Under the pieces are notes generated by a model. That model had not been told where the DNA came from. It searched no databases and saw nothing but the letters and a program-made list of their open reading frames with translations. Positions 15,573 through 22,490 of a stretch of 32,293 nt of DNA are shown piece by piece. The first letter of the stretch is position 1. The number at the start of each line of letters is the position of its first letter. Position numbers and translations under genes: made by a program. Source of the stretch: a virus; IMG/VR virus record IMGVR_UViG_3300047276_000532, positions 1 through 32,293 of that record, one strand, 5' to 3'.

Positions 15573-16442
15573 ATGTCGATCGCTGCTGCTCCCGCCGTCC
15601 TCGCTGAACAAGTCCTTGCCGGACTTAAAGGTAAGCTTGGTGTCCTTTCCGCTTTCTCCACTAACCTTACGCCTACTGCTGTGGGTCGCACTATGCAGGT
15701 CAGCCTGATCGGTGGCGGCAGCGCTAAGGTGTTTGATAAGTCTGCTGGTGGTTATCACGAGGCTGAGGAAGCTTCGATTACTTCCCAGACAGTCACAATG
15801 GTTCACCTTCATTCCACCAAGGACTTCACCCCTGATGACCTTGCTGAATATGGTGAAGCCTTTATGATCAACGCTTTCGTCCCGCAGGCTGTTAATGAGC
15901 TGGTTGCTGAGTGCCACAAGCGCATTGGCAATCTTTTCACTGTCGCTAACTACAGCGCTGGTGAAGTCATCACTGCCGCTAACTTCAATTATGGTCAGGT
16001 GGTTGATCTCAATACTGACCTTTCGATTGCCAAGGCTGGTGACACCCGCGCGCTGCTCCTTAACAGCACCTACGCTGGTGCGCTCCGCAAGGACGCTACG
16101 CTAGTTGCTCCCTTCAATGGTGCTGGTCAGTCTTCCCTGATCCAGACAGGCGCTATTGGCACTGTCTCTAACTTCAATGTGTTTGAGTTCACAGACCTTC
16201 CGACTAACTCGGAAGGCTTGGCTGGTGTGGCTCTGGCGCAGGATGCGGTCTGCGTGGCGCTCGCGCTGCCTAACGCTTCTATGTTCCCCGGTGAAGTTTC
16301 CTCTGCCACTGATGCTTCTGGTCTGGCTGTTCAGGTGCTGAAGTCTCAGGGCACTGACGGCATTGTGCGCCTGACCGCCACGATCCGCGCCGGCTTCGGT
16401 AAGGGTCGCGCCTCCAGCGCTAAGCGTATCTGCAGCGCCTGA
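15573..16442 (+). CDS. Major capsid protein
   Basis: The 289-residue product is assigned from its position after scaffold and portal, its size, and its composition (Ala, Thr, Val, Asn rich, strand-dominated). Segments such as SFNQ-like VAECHKRIGNLFTVANYSAG and DTRALLLNSTYAGALRKDAT are compatible with an HK97-type shell protein of the short class. Its codons favour C- or T-ending forms such as CGC, AAC and TCC more than neighbouring genes, as expected for a highly expressed protein. The start sits after an AT-rich leader (15541-15572, with CCT-ATG) and no Shine-Dalgarno. An intrinsic terminator follows 21 bases after the stop. Confidence 0.88.
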   Translation: MSIAAAPAVLAEQVLAGLKGKLGVLSAFSTNLTPTAVGRTMQVSLIGGGSAKVFDKSAGGYHEAEEASITSQTVTMVHLHSTKDFTPDDLAEYGEAFMINAFVPQAVNELVAECHKRIGNLFTVANYSAGEVITAANFNYGQVVDLNTDLSIAKAGDTRALLLNSTYAGALRKDATLVAPFNGAGQSSLIQTGAIGTVSNFNVFEFTDLPTNSEGLAGVALAQDAVCVALALPNASMFPGEVSSATDASGLAVQVLKSQGTDGIVRLTATIRAGFGKGRASSAKRICSA

Positions 16443-16463
16443 GCTTAGCGCTCAGCTGCTATC

Positions 16464-16495
16464 AAGCTCACCTTGGAAACAGGGTGGGCTTTTTT
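16464..16495 (+). terminator. Intrinsic terminator after the capsid gene
   Basis: The stem AAGCTCACC/GGTGGGCTT (16464-16472/16483-16491, one G-T pair) closes on a 10-base loop and runs into six Ts (16490-16495). This is a textbook rho-independent terminator. It ends the head-gene transcript and would lower expression of the tail genes unless there is read-through or antitermination. Confidence 0.9.
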
Positions 16496-16528
16496 GTGTC
16501 TGCGCGCGTGTGATGAAAATCTGATTAC

Positions 16529-16556
16529 TTGACAAAATGATTTAATCTGCTATAGT
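16529..16556 (+). promoter_or_regulatory. Sigma-70-type promoter
   Basis: TTGACA (16529-16534, exact -35 consensus) and TATAGT (16551-16556, 5 of 6 matches to TATAAT) are separated by 16 bases in an AT-rich stretch. Initiation is expected near 16562-16565. This is the only near-consensus promoter noticed in the genome, and it lies directly after the capsid terminator and before the gene at 16670. Confidence 0.82.
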
Positions 16557-16560
16557 GGTA

Positions 16561-16648
16561 ATACAGTCAGGCGTGATGCCATACACTGTATGATCCTTGA
16601 AAGTCCTGCTGCTGGTAAATCTTTCCAGCTGGGTGAAAGCTCAGCTGG
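16561..16648 (+). promoter_or_regulatory. Structured 5' leader of the 16670 gene
   Basis: The predicted start region opens with a perfect 7-bp inverted repeat ATACAGT/ACTGTAT (16561-16567/16585-16591) holding an inner GGC/GCC. A second stem CCAGCTG/CAGCTGG follows (16625-16631/16642-16648, loop GGTGAAAGCT), with direct repeats of CAGCTGGG at 16626 and 16642. An A-rich unstructured stretch then leads to the ATG at 16670. The first repeat could be an operator at the transcription start or a 5' protective hairpin; the whole leader of about 105 bases could be a control element. No known riboswitch is recognised. Confidence 0.6.
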
Positions 16649-16669
16649 GATCACAAACAAAATACCATA

Positions 16670-17014
16670 ATGACCAAACGCAAAACCAGCACCAAGCCTG
16701 ATAAGGCGCAACCAGCCAACGCACAGTGTCCTGCGCAAGCAGTGGCACACACCGGGGGCATTAATTGGGGGCGCGCTTATTATGATACTGAGCTTAAAGC
16801 TCAGCAGGTAGGCAAGTGGATCAGTGAAGGCAGCTCCTATAAGTGGAGTCACGCGCGCTGGTCTGTCAGCCAAGTCACTGTTGATGGTGTCTCCCTATGG
16901 GAGCTTGACCACCACAGGGACAATACCCGCAGCCCCAGCTGGGCTGAACAGATCAAAGGCAGCTTCCCTAGCCCCACTGAGTATGTGGCTAGGCTGAAGT
17001 CCAAGCAGGACTAA
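16670..17014 (+). CDS. Unknown protein in a self-contained transcription unit (moron-like)
   Basis: The 114-residue product has no recognised domain. The N-terminal 25 residues are Lys/Pro/Ala-rich and probably disordered (MTKRKTSTKPDKAQPANAQC). Residues 30-110 look folded and are rich in Trp and aromatic residues (INWGRAYYDTELKAQQVG, YKWSHARWSVSQV, LWELDHHRD). No signal peptide or membrane segment is seen, so it is probably cytoplasmic. It has its own promoter at 16529, a structured leader and a strong terminator at 17020, and it separates the head from the tail genes. That arrangement is typical of morons, accessory genes expressed independently, often for host modification, superinfection exclusion or anti-defence. 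No function is assigned. Confidence 0.8.
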   Translation: MTKRKTSTKPDKAQPANAQCPAQAVAHTGGINWGRAYYDTELKAQQVGKWISEGSSYKWSHARWSVSQVTVDGVSLWELDHHRDNTRSPSWAEQIKGSFPSPTEYVARLKSKQD

Positions 17015-17019
17015 CACCC

Positions 17020-17051
17020 GCCCCCACCTAGCCAGCCTAGGTGGGGGCTTT
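17020..17051 (+). terminator. Strong intrinsic terminator after the moron-like gene
   Basis: A perfect 12-bp stem GCCCCCACCTAG/CTAGGTGGGGGC (17020-17031/17037-17048) with loop CCAGC is followed by TTT. The stem is very stable, although the T-tract is short. It begins 5 bases after the stop of the gene at 16670 and insulates that unit from the tail genes. Confidence 0.85.
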
Positions 17052-17154
17052 CTGTTGGCAGTGGTATCAGGGTAGCCCCCACCCCTAGCTAAGCCTGCCA
17101 CAGCCAAGCTAGACCCATAGGACAGCAAGCCTGCTTGTCAGCCCCGGCAATAGT

Positions 17155-17484
17155 ATGGACAGCAACCTTGCAGCTATGTGGCTAGCTGACGCGCAGGCTA
17201 TCTGCGCTGAGGCAGGGCAGACAGTCACGATCAATGGCACAAGCTATGCAGCTATGGCTAGTGACCCTACCCTTACCCCCAGCCTTGAGCAAGGGGGTCT
17301 GATGGATAAGATTACTACGCTAATCAAAGTGCCAGCTACGCCTGCTGCCCTAGCTGCCAAGTCCCATATGCAACCCGGCAAGCGCCTGACCTTTGATGCG
17401 CGCCCCTACCGGGTCACAGCTTTCACTTACAAACCCGGCAGCGCTTGGCTGCAAATGCAGTGTCAGGACGCTGACCAGCGCTAA
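17155..17484 (+). CDS. Probable head-tail completion (neck) protein
   Basis: The 109-residue product has a helical N-terminus (NLAAMWLADAQAICAEAG) and a strand-rich remainder (TVTINGTSYAAMA, KRLTFDARPYRVTAFTYK, AWLQMQCQD). Its size, fold pattern and position as the first tail-module gene fit a head-tail stopper or joining protein of the gpFII type. No promoter was seen in the 104 bases before it, although a strong terminator lies there, so its transcription must come by read-through or from an unrecognised promoter. It overlaps the next gene by one base. Confidence 0.6.
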   Translation: MDSNLAAMWLADAQAICAEAGQTVTINGTSYAAMASDPTLTPSLEQGGLMDKITTLIKVPATPAALAAKSHMQPGKRLTFDARPYRVTAFTYKPGSAWLQMQCQDADQR

Positions 17485-18428
17485 TGGCTGATATAGTCAT
17501 TAAGGTTAATAGGACGCTAGCTGAGACGCTGGTTAAATCCTTCAAGGACTTTGGTGCTTACACAGCTCAGCTAACTGAAGACTTGGTAAAGGAGGAAGGC
17601 GCGCTTACCTGCCGTGAAGCCATTAACTACAGCCCCCCGCTTGATGGTAAGGAAGGTGGCAAAGGTGATAAGAAGGTTGCCCAGCGCTGGGGTGATTGGG
17701 CAGTGGCTAATGACATTATGACTGTGGTGACTGAAGACAGCAAAAGCGCTGCAGCTGCAGTCAATGCGCGTCAGGGTGCGTTTGATAAGTTTATGAAATG
17801 GCGGCAAGGCAAGCCCCCAAAGTCTGAAGGTGTTATGATGCGCCTATGGAAAGACACCAACCCGCAGCGCGCGTTTGCTCGCGCCAAGGTGTTGCTGCGT
17901 AAGTTTAACGGATCGCGCAACCATCAGGTGCTTAATGAGTCCAGCCTAGAAGCGCGGCACAATAGGGCTAGAAAGCTTTTCCGGGGACGCATCAGGAAAA
18001 ATGGTGGGGCTAATTTTATGATGTCCCAAGGTTATGCCTTTGCCCCAGCTAAGGTCATAAGCGATTACATTAAGAAACGGCAGCAGCGCGTTGGCTGGAT
18101 GAAGGCTGGCTGGGTCACTGCTATCCACAAGCTAGGTAAGCCTAAAATCAATGGTATGGAAAAGGGCTTTGGTCTGCGCAAGCTGCCTACTTGGATCACG
18201 CGCCACAACGCAAACCACGGATCAGTAGGTCTGAACAAATACCAGACCAACAGTAATAACATCCTGCTCACAGTCAGGAATGACCTAGGCAACATTTTTG
18301 GTGTGGGGTATCTTGCCGGAACAAGGCAGTATGTAATGGGTGTGCGCGCTGGTAAGCTGCAGCGCAGACTCAATCACTTTATGCGCATAGCCATTGAAAA
18401 GGCTAACAGCGGTCAGAAACCCACCTAA
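17484..18428 (+). CDS. Minor tail/neck protein, gpZ- or gp10-like position
   Basis: The 314-residue product is basic (many Lys/Arg between residues 110 and 235, for example RKLFRGRIRKNGG). It begins with ADIVIKVNRTLAETLVKSFK, an opening resembling HK97 gp10/lambda gpZ-like proteins that cap or fill the neck. It is longer than HK97 gp10. The assignment relies on the N-terminal pattern and on its position between the neck candidate and the tail-terminator candidate. Confidence 0.6.
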   Translation: MADIVIKVNRTLAETLVKSFKDFGAYTAQLTEDLVKEEGALTCREAINYSPPLDGKEGGKGDKKVAQRWGDWAVANDIMTVVTEDSKSAAAAVNARQGAFDKFMKWRQGKPPKSEGVMMRLWKDTNPQRAFARAKVLLRKFNGSRNHQVLNESSLEARHNRARKLFRGRIRKNGGANFMMSQGYAFAPAKVISDYIKKRQQRVGWMKAGWVTAIHKLGKPKINGMEKGFGLRKLPTWITRHNANHGSVGLNKYQTNSNNILLTVRNDLGNIFGVGYLAGTRQYVMGVRAGKLQRRLNHFMRIAIEKANSGQKPT

Positions 18429-18433
18429 CCTTT

Positions 18434-18868
18434 ATGAGTATCAAAAGCCCCCTAAGCATTATTGAAGACGCGCTTGCCGCCAAGCTCACAGCTGAGACTT
18501 CCCTTGCTTCCTACCATATCACCAATGGTGAGACAGCTGAAGACCTGCAGCTGCCTAGCATTGTGGTAGCTTGTGAGTCAGCTAACTACCCCACCGGGTT
18601 TGCCCAAGGGCTTGGCAATTATAACTGCCAAGTCAGCGTTGGAGTCTTTACCCAGATTGATGACACCCCCCGCGCTACCCACAGGGCTGCTGTGCAGGAT
18701 GTGCTTGGCAGCTTGTCTGATCTGCCGGGGCTTAAGGCTGTCTTCACTTCTCAGGGTGATGCCAGCTGCTATGACATTACCCTTACCGGGATGCAGGAAG
18801 GGCGCGGGGAAAGGTGCTTTGACACCACCCTTAACTTTGAAGTGCTGATTGTCCTAAGCCCTGTTTGA
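18434..18868 (+). CDS. Tail terminator/completion protein candidate
   Basis: The 144-residue product has the pattern of gpU-like tail terminators: an N-terminal helix (PLSIIEDALAAKLTAE), then LPSIVVACESA and NYNCQVSVGVFTQ strands, a helix (HRAAVQDVLGSLSDL) and closing strands ending TTLNFEVLIVLSPV. Such proteins stop tail-tube growth and join it to the neck. The sequence is not a clear match to a named family. The start has CCTTT-ATG and no Shine-Dalgarno. Confidence 0.65.
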   Translation: MSIKSPLSIIEDALAAKLTAETSLASYHITNGETAEDLQLPSIVVACESANYPTGFAQGLGNYNCQVSVGVFTQIDDTPRATHRAAVQDVLGSLSDLPGLKAVFTSQGDASCYDITLTGMQEGRGERCFDTTLNFEVLIVLSPV

Positions 18869-18915
18869 CTTGGGGTGCATTGGTAAAGCTTCCTAACCCT
18901 TAACCCTATACCACA

Positions 18916-19260
18916 GTGGCAACCACGCAGAAGGGCACAGCCCATATTTTTGGCATCAACGGATCAGTGACCGGACTCACAGTGCAGTCCTATTCTGTTG
19001 GCAAGTCCTTTGCTAATGCTGATGAAGTGACCAACGCGCAGGGTGTGGTGATTGGTGTGCGCTATTCTGATGAGCGCACCACCCTTTCTGTTGAAGGGCT
19101 TGTGCCGTCCAGCTACACAGCCAGCGTTGGTGATAACCTCACCTTCACAGGTAATGGCATCAGCTTTTCCGGGCATATCACCCAGATTGAGGAACGCGGT
19201 GAAGCTAAGGGCTATATGCGTATTAGCATCACAGGCATTGATTATGAAGGTATTGCCTAA
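18916..19260 (+). CDS. Tail tube protein candidate (GTG start)
   Basis: The 114-residue product is almost entirely beta-strand in character (GTAHIFGINGSVTGLTVQS, TTLSVEGLVPSS, DNLTFTGNGISFSGHITQI, GYMRISITGIDYEGIA), as expected for a small tail-tube subunit. The position after the terminator candidate and before the tape measure supports this. The start is GTG at 18916, the only start codon near the beginning of the frame; 47 bases separate it from the previous gene. It is short for a siphovirus major tail protein, so a minor structural role is possible. Confidence 0.55.
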   Translation: MATTQKGTAHIFGINGSVTGLTVQSYSVGKSFANADEVTNAQGVVIGVRYSDERTTLSVEGLVPSSYTASVGDNLTFTGNGISFSGHITQIEERGEAKGYMRISITGIDYEGIA

Positions 19261-19308
19261 GCCCTGAGCTTAGTTTGATTTTCCCAGAAGCGCTGGCAGC
19301 CTAGTCAT

Positions 19309-19890
19309 ATGGCTGACCAGCGCTTTCTTTCTGCCTTCCTTACACCTGCCGTCACAGTGATCCTAGGCAAAAGGCTTAAGCCCTTCTGTCTCCGGCACAG
19401 GCTTTTCCTTGAAGGCATAGGCAGTCCTTTCCTTCAGGAGCAGACTGAGCTGACCGCAGCTGACCTGATTGTGGCGCTTAAGGTCTGCGCTGATGAGCCT
19501 ATTGACCAGCCTACCTTTAGTGACAAGTGGCTTAACCTTAGGCTCACACTGTCAAAGCCTTTGCTAGCTAGAGGGTGTGCAGCGCTCATCAAACATATAG
19601 ACCGGGTGGACTCTTACCCTAAGTTTTGGGAAAGAAAAGACAGGCGCGCAGGCTCAGCTAGCACAGTGCCTTGGGAGCTTTCCGTTGTCTGTAATCTGAT
19701 CCGTAATGGGGTAAGCTATCAGGACGCTTTCAATATGCCTGAGGCAAAGGCTTTCTGGCTGTCAGCTACATTCAGTATCCAGCAGGGAAGCAAGCTGGAG
19801 TTTATCAGCACTGATGATGAAGCCTTGATTGAACAGCTTAACCAGATTGACCAATCGGCAAAAGTAGAAGCCAACCCTAACCAACCCTGA
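19309..19890 (+). CDS. Tail assembly chaperone candidate (by position)
   Basis: The 193-residue product is mostly helical with no recognised domain (LKPFCLRHRLFLEGIG, LTAADLIVALKVCADEP, PWELSVVCNLIRNG). It lies directly before the tape-measure gene, the standard place of the gpG/gpT-type tail assembly chaperone. No slippery heptamer was seen near its end, and no second-frame extension is evident, so a G/GT-type frameshift is not supported. It starts in a TCAT-ATG context and ends 2 bases before the tape-measure start. Confidence 0.55.
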   Translation: MADQRFLSAFLTPAVTVILGKRLKPFCLRHRLFLEGIGSPFLQEQTELTAADLIVALKVCADEPIDQPTFSDKWLNLRLTLSKPLLARGCAALIKHIDRVDSYPKFWERKDRRAGSASTVPWELSVVCNLIRNGVSYQDAFNMPEAKAFWLSATFSIQQGSKLEFISTDDEALIEQLNQIDQSAKVEANPNQP

Positions 19891-19892
19891 TT

Positions 19893-21269
19893 ATGTCCCT
19901 AGGTCTAGAGTTTAACATCAGCGCGAAAGACCAAGCCAGCGCAGCTGTTGAAACAGTAAATAAAAAAATCAAGGACTTTGGTAAGGATGTGGCTAAGTCC
20001 TTTCTTTCCTTTGCTGCGCCTATGGCGCTTATGCAAACAGGCATTAGTTTTGTAGGTGATAAAATTGAGGAATATAAACAGAAGGTAAAGGAAGCTACTG
20101 AAAACGCAGCCAAGCTTAAGGATGAGGCAGCTGACATTGGTGTTAGCGTAGAAGTCTGGCAGCGCCTTAAGGGTGCAGCTGATGAGTCTGGAATTGCCGT
20201 AGCAAAAGTGGGTAAGCTTTACACTGAAGCTGTTAAGCTGATTGAGAATGGTAAAGATCCTCTTAGTGACTCAGCGCGTATCCTGCGTGACGCGCTTGGC
20301 TTTGCTTCAGAAGATGTGGCTAAGGGCAATATTGAAGCTATCCAAGTTATTGAGCGTATGGGCAAAGCTATTGCCGGGGCTTCTAGTGAGGCTGACGCTA
20401 TGAAGATCGCAACAGCCCTGCTGGGTGAGACTATGGCTAAGGAGCTACTTCCGGCGCTGCGTGAAGCTGCCAAGCTTAAGGAAGGCTATGTGAACACTGA
20501 AGGGCTGACTGAGGAAGAAGCCCAAGTGCTGCGTAATGCCAAGGCTGAGGAACGCAGAAAGAAGGCGCGTGAAGAATACCAGACAGCTGCAAAGGCTGCG
20601 TCAAAGCAGTTTCTTAAGTCTGATGCTACTGATGAGGAAGCTGCCAAGCTTGCTAGGGCTATGGGTTATGAAGGCCCGGAAAGACACGCAGCAGCTAAAG
20701 GCAGGGCTTATGCTGGGTCTGACAATCCTAAGGTAATGGCTGAGATCAATAAGCTGCTCAAGGAAAGGGCTGAGCGCGCAAAGGAAGCTGCCAAGTCTGA
20801 GACTGACGCAGCTGCTGCCGCAGTCCTAGCTTCTGCTGCTGCCAAGGATCAGGCTGACTATGAAGCCTTTATTGCAGACTTCCTTGCTGAGCAGGCTGCT
20901 GAGTCTGCAAAGGACAATGCCAAGGAACAGGCAGACGCTGACAAGGAAGCGCAAAAGAAGGCTGATGAGAAAGCTAAGAAGGATAAGAAAGACCTAGCTG
21001 ACGCGCTTGACGCTGAAGCAAAACTGCAGGCTGAAAACGCTGCAGGCACAGGCAAGCTGACAGTATCCAGCCTGCGTGATATTGGTGGCGGTCTGGCTGG
21101 TGAAGCGCTGACAAATGGCTTGGACATTCAGCAGAAGCAGCTTGATGTTTCACAGGCTATCCTGATTGAGCTGCAGAAACTCAATGTTAAGACACTGCCG
21201 GAAGACCCGCGCAGCATTGACTTCACTAAACCACTTACCCTTTCAGATGTCACAACCTTTAACGCCTAA
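19893..21269 (+). CDS. Tape measure protein
   Basis: The 458-residue product is largely helical and Ala/Lys/Glu-rich. It has an N-terminal FNISAKDQASAAVETVNKKI (6-25) typical of phage tape measures, a weakly hydrophobic stretch near residues 36-56, long coiled coils (about 55-75 and 185-370), and a final segment LTVSSLRDIGGGLAGEAL near residue 390. Tape measures fix tail length and may enter the host envelope during ejection. At the usual 1.5 angstroms per residue, 458 residues imply a tail of only about 70 nm. The stop shares its last base with the next start. Confidence 0.8.
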   Translation: MSLGLEFNISAKDQASAAVETVNKKIKDFGKDVAKSFLSFAAPMALMQTGISFVGDKIEEYKQKVKEATENAAKLKDEAADIGVSVEVWQRLKGAADESGIAVAKVGKLYTEAVKLIENGKDPLSDSARILRDALGFASEDVAKGNIEAIQVIERMGKAIAGASSEADAMKIATALLGETMAKELLPALREAAKLKEGYVNTEGLTEEEAQVLRNAKAEERRKKAREEYQTAAKAASKQFLKSDATDEEAAKLARAMGYEGPERHAAAKGRAYAGSDNPKVMAEINKLLKERAERAKEAAKSETDAAAAAVLASAAAKDQADYEAFIADFLAEQAAESAKDNAKEQADADKEAQKKADEKAKKDKKDLADALDAEAKLQAENAAGTGKLTVSSLRDIGGGLAGEALTNGLDIQQKQLDVSQAILIELQKLNVKTLPEDPRSIDFTKPLTLSDVTTFNA

Positions 21270-21982
21270 TGACTAAGCTAATTAAAAAAGGAAACTCTGG
21301 CAACTCACTTGAGCTTCAGCCTGATTGGACTATTGAAAGTGATGGCTTTGGGCTGCTCACTTCCAAGCTGACCTTTAAGTGTGATGCTGCCAGCGCTGCC
21401 GGGAAAGCTCCCAAGTCTGGTGACGCGCACCCGGAAGACGGCAGGCTTAAGTGCCACAAGTCCACCTATACCATTACAAAAGGCGGGTGGGCTACAGTAG
21501 TCTCAGACTATGTAGGCATTGAAACAGGGGAGCGCACAAAAATCCAGATCAAGGGTGATGTGGTCACAGGCACACAGCCTATCCAAGTGCATAAGGATTT
21601 CCTCACTGTGCTTAAACCATTGGGCTGGGATAGCGCTACGCAGTCCTTCCCTGAGACTAATGCCAAGGCAGTCCAAAACGCGCTAGTGGGGGTCAAGTCT
21701 TTCCTAGCTCCAGACAGTCAGGTTAATTGCATCTACTATGTGTCTAACAGGTCTGAGCTGCAGGCTGGTGTGGATATGGTCAGCAAGACTTTCCAGAAAA
21801 TGACCGGGCTTGAAGATGTGGTGCTGCCTACAGGCAACCTAGGGCTATCCAAGTTTCACGACAGATACGCGCTGCTTTCTGGTCTTAACTATGAGAAGTA
21901 TGCGCACCTATATAAAATCAGCTTCACGATCCGTATCAGCTCAGGTGGTTGGCATAACAAGGTCTATACCAAGCATAACTGA
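21269..21982 (+). CDS. Tail protein, distal-tail position
   Basis: The 237-residue product has mixed strands and loops (LELQPDWTIESDGFGLLTSK, YTITKGGWATVVSDYVG, RTKIQIKGDVVTG) and no firmly recognised domain. It lies immediately after the tape measure and overlaps it by one base, the position of distal tail or hub proteins in siphoviruses. A structural tail role is likely; the specific one is open. Confidence 0.6.
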   Translation: MTKLIKKGNSGNSLELQPDWTIESDGFGLLTSKLTFKCDAASAAGKAPKSGDAHPEDGRLKCHKSTYTITKGGWATVVSDYVGIETGERTKIQIKGDVVTGTQPIQVHKDFLTVLKPLGWDSATQSFPETNAKAVQNALVGVKSFLAPDSQVNCIYYVSNRSELQAGVDMVSKTFQKMTGLEDVVLPTGNLGLSKFHDRYALLSGLNYEKYAHLYKISFTIRISSGGWHNKVYTKHN

Positions 21983-21985
21983 CCT

Positions 21986-22489
21986 ATGATTAACCCCGGT
22001 GTAGGCTATACCTTCAGTAATGATAAGCGCGGCACAGCGCTCATTATTGATACCTTTGTGCCTGCTAAATATACGCACCCTTTCCGGGTGTATGAAGACA
22101 GCACAGCTGAAGGTCAGGCTATCCTTAAGGTCACACCCGGCACTTTAAATAACATCTTCCCTACCATCAACGGCACAGCTGTAGGAGAGACAGGCGCTCA
22201 CTTCAGCCTGCCTTCTTCTGACAGCATTATTTATCTGACCATCCCTGCTAGCCAAAGCTCAGGCGCAGCCTTCCCAGCTGGCACACCTACCATCACCCTT
22301 GCCGGGGGCAGCACGATCCCAAGCAAGACTGAAACCACTGCCTATGTGGGTATTGCCAAAATCAAGGCAACCCCTGTGGATGGTGGTCAGCCTGTGCTTG
22401 AGATTTCCCCGCTAGTCTCAGGCAGCTTATGGGGTGAGCGTTTTAAATGCGGCAGCAGCTCAGCTGAGTATTGGTTTAGTCAGATTTGA
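21986..22489 (+). CDS. Tail-associated hypothetical protein
   Basis: The 167-residue product is beta-rich (TALIIDTFVPAKYTHPFRVY, IIYLTIPASQSS, TPTITLAGGS, VGIAKIKATPV) with no recognised domain, and is probably a structural part of the tail tip. It starts 3 bases after the previous stop in a GACCT-ATG context and ends 1 base before the next start. The Gly/Ser/Thr content and lack of helices resemble small baseplate or fibre-base proteins. Confidence 0.55.
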   Translation: MINPGVGYTFSNDKRGTALIIDTFVPAKYTHPFRVYEDSTAEGQAILKVTPGTLNNIFPTINGTAVGETGAHFSLPSSDSIIYLTIPASQSSGAAFPAGTPTITLAGGSTIPSKTETTAYVGIAKIKATPVDGGQPVLEISPLVSGSLWGERFKCGSSSAEYWFSQI

Positions 22490-22490
22490 T

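Noticed and set aside
16561-16591. LexA-like operator at the moron-like promoter
   Set aside because: The arms read ATACAGT then ACTGTAT, the opposite orientation to a CTGT-N8-ACAG SOS box, and the spacer is 17 bases. It is kept only as an inverted repeat.
19840-19893. Programmed frameshift in the tail-chaperone candidate
   Set aside because: No slippery heptamer or downstream overlapping frame was seen before the tape-measure start.
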